A DNA stretch of 64,000 nt from Phymatolithon calcareum (lineage: Eukaryota > Rhodophyta > Florideophyceae > Hapalidiales), in contig OZ345378.1 in assembly GCA_977006965.1 (NCBI GenBank), positions 1,488,001 through 1,552,000 on the forward strand. The letters run 5' to 3'. The notes below the pieces were generated by a model, which saw only the letters and a list, made by a program, of their open reading frames with translations, was not told where the DNA came from and made no database searches. Position numbers and translations under genes: made by a program. Shown here piece by piece: positions 19,595 through 30,492 of this stretch. How positions within the stretch are numbered: the first letter of the stretch is position 1; each line of letters opens with the position of its first letter.

Positions 19595-20367
19595 TTCGTC
19601 TCCTCCGAACTCGCACCCGCCGCGGGCGGCATCACCATGTGCGCGGCGGTCGACAGCATGGACGCATTAGCACGACGGCCAGCATCATCAACAACAAACT
19701 CGCCGCCCGCGGCTGGCGGCGTCATCATGTGCGCGGCGGTTGGCAGTATGGACGCATTAGTACGACGGTCTGAATCGTCATTTGCTAACTCACCGCCCGG
19801 GGCAGACGGCGTCACCGTGTGCGCGCCGGTTGGTAGTATGGACCGATTTGTGAGACGGTCTCCATCATCATTTGCGAACTCACCGCCCGTGACGGTCGGC
19901 GTCACCATGTGCGCGGCGGACGGCGGTGATTCAGCGTAGGACGCAGTTGGCTGCGATGATGATGGAGGTGCAGCGTGCAAACGATACCCCCGGCGCGCGT
20001 GCGGTGCATGCGCAGGAAGAGGCGACGGAGAAGCGGGATGATTGGCTGATTGCATCGGGAGCACTAGCGCAGTCGGTGGTGAGAGCATAGGCGCTCCAGC
20101 GTGGGTATACGGAGCGACGGAAGCGTTCGTGTTGGCGCCGTGTGCCATGACGTCCGACTCGGGCGGGCGATACACGGCAGTTAGTAGTAGTAGCAGAATG
20201 GGTAGGCTTGGATGTGCTAGCGCCGATGCAAGCGGGGGGAAGGTCGGCTGTGCGGGAATGGCGAGTTCTCGTGCTTGTACGGCTGCGCTCTGAGAAAGCC
20301 GGTGGTGAAGAGCATGAATAGCGGCGATCCATAGCTGTTGTGCACAACCGAAGTAGTTCGACGGCAT
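19573..20367 (-). CDS. Harbinger partner protein, N-terminal part with tandem repeats
   Basis: 264 codons from the ATG at 20367 to a stop at 19573, just inside the beginning of the 437-codon frame. The sequence is Ala/Pro/Ser/His-rich and low in complexity and ends in four copies of a 30-residue repeat (AAHMVTP... GGEFANDD... RRTNASILPT), the last one incomplete. In the last copy one base is missing compared with copy 3 (near 19613-19618), and exactly there the frame changes from this ORF to the next. I infer the two frames were one gene of about 700 codons. Confidence 0.6.
   Translation of the reverse strand: MPSNYFGCAQQLWIAAIHALHHRLSQSAAVQARELAIPAQPTFPPLASALAHPSLPILLLLLTAVYRPPESDVMAHGANTNASVAPYTHAGAPMLSPPTALVLPMQSANHPASPSPLPAHAPHARRGYRLHAAPPSSSQPTASYAESPPSAAHMVTPTVTGGEFANDDGDRLTNRSILPTGAHTVTPSAPGGELANDDSDRRTNASILPTAAHMMTPPAAGGEFVVDDAGRRANASMLSTAAHMVMPPAAGASSEETKWTLRAA
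19606..19925. repeat. 90-bp tandem repeat, about 3.5 copies, inside the partner gene
   Basis: Unit starts are spaced 90 bp apart (marked on the plus strand by ATGTGCGCGGCGGT near 19637, 19727, 19817 and 19907). Copies differ by substitutions, except the one nearest 19610, which is one base short. Confidence 0.85.
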
Positions 20368-20731
20368 TGGTTTGGACGAGAGACCAGCGTTGCGTTCGGT
20401 GTCGACTCGTTACTACTGTAGCTGCATCAATTCCGTTTCCAGCTGCTACTAGCGGTTGCGAAACGCCACAGGCCGTTCGCTTTAACTTCAGAGCCGTTAC
20501 TGGCCTCTCAAAGTAGTTGCATGCACAGGAAGAGCAACAGCGGAGTGCTCGTACTGCACAGTACAACGCAGTAGTACTGGCTGTCGAGATCACACAAGAA
20601 ACGTGCATACAGAATTACGGAAACTGGATGCAACTCCAGGACGCCTGCATATTTTGAACGGATGGGTATGGACTGCTGGACCCTGCGGCCTATTCGATTT
20701 ACAGTAGCGCCGTGTGTCGCATGCGAAAAAC

Positions 20732-20748
20732 CTGGGTATGGCACGGGC
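20732..20748 (-). repeat. Right terminal inverted repeat of the Harbinger element
   Basis: CTGGGTATGGCACGGGC, exact complement of the left repeat, followed by CTGAG. Confidence 0.92.
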
Positions 20749-20749
20749 C

Positions 20750-22661
20750 TGAGAAAAACGATGGGCAATCCTGTTGTCTCTTTTTGGGAAATGGACCAAT
20801 GGAATTGCCACCATCAAAATACCCACTCTGCTCGCAAACCGAATGCTTTGCTTCACCGCATCGGAAAGTCCAAACGCCTCTGTGTCGGGATCCATCACCA
20901 TATGTTTTCCACCAGCTGAATGTACATGGCGTTTACAAAGCACATATCCATCTCTGGCCCGTCCCACCTAAAAGTACTCGAAAAGGAAGCTAATCACGAC
21001 GCCCTAAGTGTCGTTCGGAGCCATATGCGGCATATGCCTTCTGCATAGTGTCAGTGATCAGTGCTCACAAGTGCACAGGCTGAATCGCTGCTAACACACA
21101 CCTTGAAGTCCTGTGGGTTTGACGGGCAGCCTTTCAGTTCCCTTTCATTTGAGCGGTGCGGCAACAAACACACCTGCTTCCCGCTGTGACACCTAGATTC
21201 TTCTACGGTACATTTTTCGGGTGTGGAATTTCTCCGTTGCCCAGCTGGATTAGCGCAAATTTTTTGCACCAGAACCCTTCAAGGGGATGATGGAAACTTA
21301 CAGCAATAGATCTGAACGGTTCGATCTCACGCAAAAAAATCCATGTCCGTTTTATCCCGTAATGCACGTCGTGGTTCCGGGGCGGATAGCCGATTCCCCA
21401 CACTCGAAACGCGTGGCTCTCTTCCACTACGTCAGGTCATCAAACTTGCAAAAGGTATACCCTGTGGTAATCGGGTACTTGTACACCCGTCAGGACCCAC
21501 TCACATGCTTCGCGACCGAACGAGGCAACCATGTTTTAAAAGCAAAACAGAGATAATACTGTGAAAGTCCATGGGCCTTGAACGTCTTTCTAAATGATTC
21601 TGATGGTCTTATATTGTATGTCTGGAGGGTGTGGAGCCAGGGAAGGAGATGCCCGCCTATTAGAAATGCGTTTTAATAGCCTCCGTTTATTTTAGTGCCT
21701 CGGCTCTAGACAAGTGCTCACAAGTGGTCGAGAAGCAGTGACAAGTTGTCACTGCTTACAGATTAAATGGCGGAGAACGTTCGCATCGTCGCGCCTCGCA
21801 GATGAGACAAGAGATTGTGCTGGGATATCTGTTGTATAAAGGGGAGGAGATCGGGGGCGTTGGAGGAGAGAAAGGGGGAGAGCACGCGAGGGGTGAGTTG
21901 AGCAAGGTAAACTTTCCTTCTGGCTCTGCTACATTTGGTCTTTGTAGTTCTCTTTTTTCAATCGGTCCCACCGGAAATATTGGAGGCAGAGGGGTACATC
22001 CAGCGTTGGCAACGGCTTTCATCTACAGCTATGGTGCTTATTAGACAAGCCGATTGCGCTACTTACGCTTCAGTTTTATCGACTGTCCGTTTGCCGCGAC
22101 ATCGCTCGAGTGCTCCTGCAGGCCCATTCGTAAATATACTTGATCTACACGATCTCGATCGGGAATGAAGTGCCGGTCGTTGTTGAACTGAATATCGTTA
22201 TGTGCAGTGAGGAAAAAAGATTGACTGATGCGAATGTAAAAAGTTCACTGGATTCCTTATCATCGAAGAAATCCCATGTTGGGACTCTCCTGTGCATGTC
22301 TACTTCTATTGTCAATACCTTGGTAAACTGTTTGTAACAACGTACTTTACCAGCATAGAATGTTTACTGACTATAGAATCTATTCTATTCTTCCATCGTT
22401 GGACATGGCCATAGGAAGAGGACAAGTTTATTGGGCTCCACGTGGCATTGAAGATGTCATATTCTCCCAGTCCCGGAATTACACTGTACGGCTGACATGA
22501 CATAGCCGGCGTTGCATCACTACGGACCGAACTTCCATTGCAATGCCCTTCTGTTTAGGGATGTCGACAATCGATCGAGCATGAGGACATTGCAGTTGTG
22601 TTCAACCCCGCCCTTCTCCCGATCCTCTGTCCGTCCCATCGGCAGCATCGCATCCGATTAG
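20750..22661. other. Intergenic region, mostly nothing recognised
   Basis: No gene with a motif in about 1.9 kb. It contains one clean hairpin (21733-21757) and a purine-rich stretch near 21840-21890. Confidence 0.4.
21733..21757. repeat. Perfect 25-bp palindrome
   Basis: 12-bp perfect arms AAGCAGTGACAA / TTGTCACTGCTT around one base. No gene end lies next to it, so a terminator role is unsupported. Confidence 0.8.
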
Positions 22662-24291
22662 ATGACAGCGACCACACAACGGCGGCGCCTACGCGGCACT
22701 CGTCCTCGTCCACCTCTCGATTTCCCGGACGGCGAGTCTAAATCCAGACAGGGCGCCCTTCTCCCGCAGCGCAGTACGGACTGCACCCCTCATGCAGAGA
22801 ACATCGCATGCGTGGTAACATTTCTCCTCGCCATTATCGTTCGTCTGTGGAAAATATCCTACCCAGCGAACGTCGTGTTCGATGAAGTCCATTTCCTTCG
22901 TTTCGTGAAGAACTACTACGATGGACAATACCTTTTCGACATTCATCCACCGCTTGGAAAGCTTATTCTTCTCGGTGTGTCTAAAATTTTCTGTGGTAAT
23001 CCACCGCGCCATCTCGTGCATAATGGAATGCCCTTCGGTGATGACATTAGATATGTCCCTTTGCGTGTCACATCCGCTCTATTTGGCGCAGCCACCACAC
23101 CGGTTTTATTCCTAATAGCACGGGAAATGGGCCTCTCACTCCCGGCAGCGCTTCTCCCTGCACTTGCTCATGCGCTGGATAACCTGAGCATCATTGAGAG
23201 TCGCGTCGTTGTCATGGACGCGCAGCTCACGTTCTTTATGGCCGCCGCACTGTTGGCCGCTTTACGGTTGTTTGGGTGTCCGTACAGAGATCAAAAGCGG
23301 CGCGCGAGGCTGCTTTTATGCACAGCGGTCATGGCAACGGCGGCCATCAGTGTGAAGTGGACAACTGGTGTAACACCGCTGCTTATTGGGGTTGTGTCGA
23401 TACTGGGAAATCCGTTCATGCGTGGATCGTTACGGGTGGTGGAAATGGGATCGGCTGGTGCAGTTGCTGTTTTTCTCTATTTGATGTTCTTCTGGATTCA
23501 TTTTTGGTTACTGCCGTATGCTGGCGATGGAGACGCATTTATGTTGCGTGAGTTTCAGATGACTTTGAAAAATAATTCCATGTATCAAGAAGGGTATAAG
23601 GGACCATCGTTTCTGAGGAATTTTATGTGGTTGAACGGAGAAATGTATCGCGCGAATGCGAGAATCACTACAAGACACCACTGGGAGAGCAAATGGTATC
23701 AATGGGTGATTAACCAGAGAGGTTTGTTGTACTTTGATGAGCCGGTGCAAGATAAGATTTCTAGGATTTATCTTATTGTAAACCCGGCAGTCGGGTTTGC
23801 GGCATTGGCGGCAGTTATTGCCTCTGTGTTTATACTAGCTGCTATTTATGTGCCTCGCAGGATACGCAAACGCATCGATGTGTATAGCAAGCTGCACGGT
23901 TTCGCGGCAAGAGCTGTATTCTTGCTCGCAGGATACGTTCTAAACCTGGTGCCATATCTTGGTATGTTGTCCTTTCCAGCAAAACTCCGCATGGGTAGGC
24001 ATTGCTACTGGCTGAATCTGACTCTTTTGCTTCTTTTTTGTTGTTTATTGGGTGGCAGAGGTCTCAAGATGTACATTTCTTTATCACTACATTCCGCCGC
24101 TATTTTACGCAGAACTTCTTCTAGCAAACGTCGTGGATATTGCCCCACAACGGTTTCGATGGAGACTGTGCATTGGGATTTCCACAATGTTTGTGATTGC
24201 TTTCGTTTATTGGGCGCCGTGGATATATGGAAGCCCTCTCAGCGAAAATGGTCACCGAATGCGACGACTGTATGGCAAGCATTGGGAGTAA
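22662..24291 (+). CDS. Protein O-mannosyltransferase without MIR domain, two exons
   Basis: Predicted join 22662-23961 and 24059-24291 (97-bp intron, donor GTATGT, acceptor GGCAG), giving 510 residues. PMTs move mannose from dolichyl-phosphate-mannose to Ser/Thr of proteins entering the ER. The conserved acidic pair of the first luminal loop is present (FDEVHF, Asp74-Glu75), followed by DIHPPLGK and many membrane spans. After splicing, the C-terminal PMT domain reads ESKWYQW ... LVPYL-EVSRCTFLYHYIPPLFYAEL ... AFVYWAPWIYG. The central luminal loop goes straight from NFMWLNGEMY to ESKWYQW, so the roughly 200-residue MIR domain of typical eukaryotic PMTs is absent, as in bacterial PMTs. The stop after YGKHWE fits the usual C-terminus. 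Without the intron the frame runs into unrelated sequence, which supports the splice. Confidence 0.88.
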
Positions 24292-26382
24292 GCACTCCAC
24301 CGCATGGAGTTGGTTTTTTTTTGAAAATAGTTTCAACCTGACTTGTGATTTTGCAGCATTGTAAAGATAGTCGTGAAAAGTTTGAAGGAATTGGATATGG
24401 TGGCGTTGTTTAATGGCACTTCTGAACGAAGGATATGCTAGTGACGCCAGTCCTTCCCCACCATATGCTACCGCGCCCAACACTTAAATTGGTTCAACAT
24501 GTACAGGAAATTTTTAACGACAAGTTTTCAACTATGGATGGTCTTTCTCACTTCACCATGAATTCCTTTCAGGTCTAGGAGCAGTGTAGCACTGTGGGTT
24601 TGGAAGTGAATAGGGCCGCTCATCTACAGTAGAGGCATGATTCTGGTTAAAACGCTCATTTCAAAAGCTCTCGCCTGATTTGCCGTCATGGGATAGGTTA
24701 TGATACATACCGTTTCTTCCTTTCATTCTGAATACGATGAGTTGGACTTGTACATGAAAAAGGAGCAGGACCCTGCTCGTTCTTCCATCAACCCGGTCTG
24801 CTCTGGAAAACGCACAACACAACACGTTCAAAAATGAAAAGAGAATACTGAGCACCAAATGGAACCGCCATGATGCAGACCTGTTTTGAACACGAAATCA
24901 CACTGTGGGCCGTCCTTTCCGTTTGGACTATTCCGTTTGGACTATTCTGCTTGGATGTTTCTCTACAGCTGTGTCACCTCTATTTTGTCGTTTTTGATTC
25001 GCTTCCCTGTTTGCGTCGGGTCTTCCAGTAGAAAACACAAGTAACGGTGACCTTGGAGAATAGAATTTAGTATAAAGAGATGATTACATGAACCCATCGG
25101 CCCTTGGCAGTGGTTCAGAGACGAGAGATTTCCTAATCGAACCTTCGAATGAAGGCGTCGTGGTAGGGTTGTCCATAACCCCTGGACGATCCGATGTACT
25201 CCGTATCATCATCAGTTAAAGATGACACCGCATATTCTGAAAAATGCCGTGCACCTCGTTTGTCTGTAGCATTGATCTTTCGAATGCATTACGCCAGATA
25301 CAGTATGCCCAGTATTAACGTGGAACTAGAGTACTCCTCAGCTGTTTTCAACATCCCCTGTATTTCCGTGCTCAGAGTTCTTATTTTTCTCGTGGACTTC
25401 CTAAATTAAGTTTGTACTGCAGGGACTGATTAGCTGCTGTTGTTCCGTTTATTTCGAAAAAAACATAGTTCGCAGCTGGACCCATGGTGATGCTTGGTGA
25501 ATCAACTTGCATGTTGCAGGTGGGTTTAAACTGTGTGTCAGTCAACCTACAGTATGAGCGTTTTCGCGATTGAATATTTGAATCGCAGTGCCCATGTGAT
25601 ACCGACAGTCATAGTACTCACTCAGTGTGCATTCTCGACGGGATGGGTTTCGTGATGACCTTTTTTATTCGTGATGATGTGTGATAATGTTGTTCAATAA
25701 CGTCGGACTGTCTCACTTTATGATACAGGATCATTATTTTATGGGCACAACGGGGGTGTCGACTCAGAACACTGGGCGGCGGATGCATGCACATGGCTAC
25801 TGTACAAATGCGATCATCGCTCTTACAGTTTTGAGATCATCCACATATTCCAGAGTGGGCTGTCCGATTCGTCCGATTCCTCACAATCTCTGCAATTGCA
25901 TGCAATGATTGTGAAGAATCGTACAGTACGAGTCGAACAGCCAATCTCCGCAATTAATTGGGGAGATTCGAACGATTCCGAAAATGTCACGATCGTGATA
26001 ATTGAAGGGCAAATCGGCCGCACGATTCGCGCACACACGTTAGTTACACACGATCATCGTGTGTGCGACCCTTCCTCCACCAACGCTTAATTTTTCCAAC
26101 CGCACTGAATGCACATGCGCGCACAGCACTGTCTCTCACGCCCCATCATAGAAGCGTCTTCAATCGGGCCAACAAGCCTCTTGTGAAGCCCGACGGAAAC
26201 TCCAATCGTTGTTGTCCACGCGTCGTCAGATCCGCCGCTCCCTGCCAACTATGTCCTCGTCCGCATCGGCCCAGTGCGGCCGTGTCACTATTGTGACACT
26301 GTGAAATTTTTATCGCCCAACCACTTTCCCGTCGACTGGAAACACGCACGCACGTCCTGCGTCAATCACCCTATTTGAAGGC
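24292..26382. other. Intergenic region with hairpins and TACWGTA motifs
   Basis: No gene recognised in 2.1 kb. A 14-bp unit (TTCCGTTTGGACTA) is repeated twice at about 24917-24944. TACWGTA heptamers occur near 24625, 25299, 25548, 25798 and 25922. A hairpin cluster lies at 25858-25968. Confidence 0.45.
25858..25968. repeat. Two adjacent hairpins
   Basis: 25858-25942 pairs GGCTGT...TCACAATC with GATTGTGA...ACAGCC imperfectly. 25943-25968 pairs AATCTCC with GGAGATT around CAATTAATTG. About 400 bp upstream of alanine aminotransferase. Confidence 0.65.
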
Positions 26383-27879
26383 ATGCGAGCGCTACGACTT
26401 GCGGCCGCCGGCCGACGTGCAGCACACAGCATGAGCGCCTCACGCGGTGCCTACGTCCCGCACTTGGTGCCTGATGGCGGCATTAACAGCGCTGTCGAGC
26501 GCGCGGAGTATGCGGTGCGCGGCGCCCTCGTGGCACGCGCTCAGGTGTTGGGCGCTAGGTTGCGGGAGGGGGAGAAATTGCCTTTTGAACGCATTGTGTT
26601 TTGTAATATCGGTAACCCGCAAAGCTTGCAGCAAGTCCCGCTGACCTTTCTGCGTCAGACGTTGGCGGGCGCTGTGCATCCGGCGCTGCTTGAGATGGAT
26701 GGGGTTGCAATTCCGGACGATGTTCGAAGACGTGTCAGGGGATTGATGACGGAATGTCATGGCGTTGGTGCATACAGTCATAGTAAGGGGATCCCTGCGA
26801 TCCGGCAACGTGTTGCGAATGCGATTTCTAAACGTGATGGTGTTCATTGTGATCCGGAATGTATTTATCTTACGAATGGCGCTAGCGAGGGTGTCAAATT
26901 GATGATTGGAATGTTGGTACGGTCGCCGGATGATGGTGTGCTTATTCCTATTCCGCAGTATCCGCTTTATTCGGCTAGCATGACGTTGACGCGTGGGAAG
27001 CAGGTTGGATATTATTTGGATGAGGAGAATGGTTGGGCGTTGAGTGTGAAGGAACTTTCTCGTGTGTTGGGGGAAGCAAGGGAGAAGGGAAGTAATGTGC
27101 GTGCGATTGTGGTGATTAACCCGGGAAATCCTACGGGACAGACGTTGACGAGGAAGAATATGGAGGAATTGGTAAGATTTTGTGAGACGGAAGGACTCAT
27201 GATTCTGGCGGATGAGGTGTATCAGACAAATGTTTATGTGCCGGAGAAACCGTTCGTGTCGTTCAAAAAGGTTGTGGCGGAATTGAATTCGCCGGTGGAA
27301 CTTGCTAGTTTCCACTCGACTTCTAAGGGATTTATTGGGGAATGCGGACTGCGTGGAGGATACATGGAGACTTATAACGTGTCGGAACATGGGAATGCAA
27401 TGGTGTATAAGATGATGTCTGTATCTCTTTGTGCGAATATTCCGGGACAAATTGCTGTGGATTTGATGATGACCCCGCCGAAGGAGGGAGAAGAATCTTA
27501 TGCGGTGTACAAGGAGGAAAAAGAGGCCATTTTCAACAGTCTAAAACGGCGTGCGGAGAAGTTGTCGAAAGCACTAAATAGCTTTGAAGGGGTGGAATGT
27601 AACCCGTCTGAGGGCGCCATGTATCTGTTTCCAAAGATTATACTTCCGGAGAAGGCTATTGTCGAGGCGAAGAAACAGGGGTATGCACATGCGGATGTGT
27701 TCTATTGTATGGAATTGCTGGAGGCTACGGGAATTTGTGTTGTACCTGGAAGTGGGTTCGGGCAAAAACCGGGAACTTTGCATTTTAGAACGACGTTTTT
27801 GCCCCCGGAGGACCAAATTGAGGACGTTGCGGAGAAGATGCGTGATTTCCATAATGCATTTCTGAGAAAGTTTACTTAG
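26383..27879 (+). CDS. Alanine aminotransferase
   Basis: Single exon, 498 residues. A PLP enzyme that interconverts alanine + 2-oxoglutarate and pyruvate + glutamate. Typical blocks are present: NIGNPQ (about 76), GVGAYSHSKG, LTNGASEGVK (about 163), VINPGNPTGQ (about 245), ILADEVYQ (about 274) and the PLP-lysine motif HSTSKGFIGECGLRGG (Lys315). The C-terminal VVPGSGFGQ and HFRTTFL blocks are also there. The first 20 residues (MRALRLAAAGRRAAHSMSAS) are basic and hydroxylated with no acids, like a mitochondrial presequence; Met17 could start a cytosolic form. No defects seen. A long open frame on the opposite strand (26440-27450) is a codon-structure shadow. Confidence 0.95.
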   Translation: MRALRLAAAGRRAAHSMSASRGAYVPHLVPDGGINSAVERAEYAVRGALVARAQVLGARLREGEKLPFERIVFCNIGNPQSLQQVPLTFLRQTLAGAVHPALLEMDGVAIPDDVRRRVRGLMTECHGVGAYSHSKGIPAIRQRVANAISKRDGVHCDPECIYLTNGASEGVKLMIGMLVRSPDDGVLIPIPQYPLYSASMTLTRGKQVGYYLDEENGWALSVKELSRVLGEAREKGSNVRAIVVINPGNPTGQTLTRKNMEELVRFCETEGLMILADEVYQTNVYVPEKPFVSFKKVVAELNSPVELASFHSTSKGFIGECGLRGGYMETYNVSEHGNAMVYKMMSVSLCANIPGQIAVDLMMTPPKEGEESYAVYKEEKEAIFNSLKRRAEKLSKALNSFEGVECNPSEGAMYLFPKIILPEKAIVEAKKQGYAHADVFYCMELLEATGICVVPGSGFGQKPGTLHFRTTFLPPEDQIEDVAEKMRDFHNAFLRKFT

Positions 27880-30492
27880 TTCACGCAGAGTTTGCATGTT
27901 TAAACACTCTTGACAGAGCCGTTAGTGTAGTTTGCTCGCTTGTACTACTTCTTTTTGCAGTCGAAAGATTTCCCGATAGTTGCTGCCGTTGCAACACAGA
28001 ACAAGAACCCAAGCGGAAAGCTGAAATGAGGGGGACGTACCGAAAAGATCAAATGAACATTGGAATGAAAAAGACCTACCGAAACTCGAAGACGGTAATC
28101 TTATGCAAAACAAGCCTCAGTGAGGCATATTGAGTCTTACAAGTTTGACACCACATGAAGGTCAAGTGCCCGTTACGCGAGGAAGAAATAGCCGCTACTG
28201 AGAAAGCACGCATGAAGGTTATGCTTGTCAGGACAATGTACTGTAGAAAATGAAGGTCTGTCTGTGAGGTGAAGTAGAAGATGGAGTGGAAGTGAACCCT
28301 AATTCCACTGTGTGTGATCCAAACCTTGGGTTTTCAATCATCTGAACGCAATCTGAGCAAATTATTATAATGATGTAACGCCTCATGAGGGCAACCAACC
28401 ATTCCCCTAAAGATGGCACAGTGACAGAACCGTCGCTCAGTGCTGGAGAGGTGCATTTGTAATTAGGTTTAATTGGGCTCAATCGAATCAAAGCTTACAT
28501 ACATGCACGGGAGATGTGCGCACATTTGCGCACATTTCCACCGCTACCACCACGATGAGCTGTCTTGAAAACTGTGACACTGCAGGGTAGGACAGATCGA
28601 ATCGCACTGGTTTGCGCTTTTTAATGCCAGGAACTTAAGCGGATTGGTCGCAGCGTAACGATGCTGGTTTCGCCGGTTCCCATGGACTAGTCAATGTGGG
28701 CTATGATCAAATGAACTTCGGGTACGAACGATCTTTTCTGAAGAGGAAGTGAGACTCTCTATGATTGCACTGATATCATATGGTTTTTTGCCGGCACGTT
28801 CTGTAATCATCGAGAAGATACTTTCAAAGCATGAAAATGATGTTGTATGTATGCGCTTCTGCATAGTTTTCTGCTGTGTAAATGAGCATTGGAAGGTGAT
28901 CTACAACATGAATAACACGCTTCTGGACATTTCCCCTCGCGATTTCGAGTTAGAGGCAATTTCCTTTGAACTCGATGTCCTGTACTATGTACTAGACGAC
29001 AGATACTGTACCACAAAAAGTGCAAATTTTCCACTTGACCTCTCATCCGCTATTCATTCCCAATGATACTGCACGAGAAGAATTATGTAAGATTTTTTAT
29101 CGCGTAGAGGTTTTTACTCTTCTTTTTTATTTTAATATGGTCATAAAATTCGTAAGCGGCAGGTTCCCTCAAATGAGCACGACGCTAATATCAGATCCTA
29201 ACAAAGTATGAACTGGACTCTGGAAGTTTTTCCTGTCCTGTAATGCACGCACCCGCGCGCGGCACAGGCAGAGAAGGCATTCGGGAAGCGATACGTTTAC
29301 CCACCGTGCTCAGGTGCTATTGAAAATAACGGAGAGACCAATATCCGACGAACCCAGGACATCCACCATCGACGTGGTGATGCGGGCCAGAGACCTGCGA
29401 TAGAACTGGCTTGGACACATTCTTACAATGGACGAGCACCGCCTGGTCCGCAAGGTGCTGCTACAATGCGTCAGACCAACGTCAGAATCACTCTGTGGTG
29501 ACGTACCTGGACGAGACGTAAAAGCAGCAGTCAAACTCGCTAACGATAGGATAGAATGAAAGAAACTTAGACCCTCGAATCGCTTCTAGCCCCTTTAGGG
29601 GAAAAGGCAAAATGAATGAATGAATGGACTCCGGAGAAATGTTAACAACGGAAAAGGCAATAGACTCCCTGCTACTCTACAGCATCACCGTAATTGATAA
29701 TATGGAAAACGACGAGTCCCTGTTGAAGGGACCAGGCGATATACTAGAATGAACAAGTACCGAAAAGCTGCTCCCGTACAGTCGTAGGAGTGTTACTGAG
29801 GGCTTTTTAAATGACAACTAATCAGTTGCTTCAAAAAAATAAAAGAAGCCTAAAAACCTTAAGCATCCGAGCAGCTCTTTCCAATAGCTAACAGTCCATA
29901 CTTCCTCCGGAGTTGTTGCGTGCTGCCGTTCAACTACTTTGTTAAGGATTCGTGATAATGTACCCAGAGATCCACACAATCGGTCTCGGCGAGTACGAAT
30001 ACTTTCTCAGGCTTTCACCTGGAGTAATAGGCGGGAGGAAAGTGCTACTTTTTTCCTGCAATGATATCTTCAGCAGTGTGTGCGGCCAGGTGTAGACATT
30101 GGGCAGAAAGATTTAATCGCTGATTTTCGTCAGAAACATCATTTCTCACAGCCATCCTTGTTGAATGAAATGATGTAATAGTGGAAGGGACCATTCTGTT
30201 CAATTCACTCCTCATTTCGCCCACGACCTACACAAACTATATCCCTTGATTCCTTCATCCATGGTCAAGCCTACCTTGGCCGAGCTCAGAATTTGAGATC
30301 ATATATTGATATGGCCAGTCCTCGAAGGACACTTGTCCAATTAATTCCATGACCTCTGCTGGTTGACTTTTCTGCGAGATATTGACCTTTCTTACGTTAG
30401 GCTGTAGAGCAGAATTTGTTGAAAGGGTCGCGCCATTCCCGCACATCGCTCTCCCCCAGAACACTCACAAAGCGTCCTTAGACATTCAACGT
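27880..30492. other. Gene-poor region with a LINE fragment
   Basis: No intact gene recognised. The ORF 28749-29066 has no motif I trust. A LINE 3' end lies at 29320-29632. The words GTGCGCACATTTGCGCACATT near 28515 form a small direct repeat. Confidence 0.45.
29320..29632 (+). mobile_element. LINE (non-LTR retrotransposon) 3' end, copy 1, broken
   Basis: Plus-strand translation contains the C-terminal LINE signature NWLGHILTMDEHRLVRKVLLQ, preceded in frame by a stop, so it is a dead 5'-truncated copy. It is followed by CTCGCTAACGATAGGA and a 3' tail of ATGA/AATG units near 29612-29630. The same 3' sequence and tail recur at 49260-49375. Confidence 0.75.

Larger units (their letters stand above)
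16740..20749. mobile_element. PIF/Harbinger-like DNA transposon, about 4.0 kb
   Basis: Both ends carry the same 17-bp terminal inverted repeat, GCCCGTGCCATACCCAG at 16741-16757 and its exact complement at 20732-20748. The ends are flanked by CTGAG on both sides (16736-16740 and 20749-20753). The target duplication could be 3 bp (TGA), as usual in this superfamily, up to 5 bp. Inside are a DDE transposase on the plus strand and a convergent minus-strand partner gene, the two-gene plan known for PIF/Harbinger. Terminal repeats are perfect and the transposase is intact, so the insertion looks young, but the partner gene carries a frameshift. Confidence 0.9.

Noticed and set aside
19637-19939. 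Plus-strand ORF with repeated motifs inside the Harbinger element
   Set aside because: It is the complement of the tandem repeat in the partner gene, which reads better on the minus strand.
26440-27450. 336-codon open frame antisense to alanine aminotransferase
   Set aside because: The sense gene is certain and complete. The antisense frame is His/Arg/Ile-rich without motifs and follows from biased third positions of the sense codons.
28749-29066. 105-codon plus-strand ORF with a possible Ulp1-protease-like NEHW segment
   Set aside because: Only four residues suggest the family; the other catalytic residues cannot be placed.
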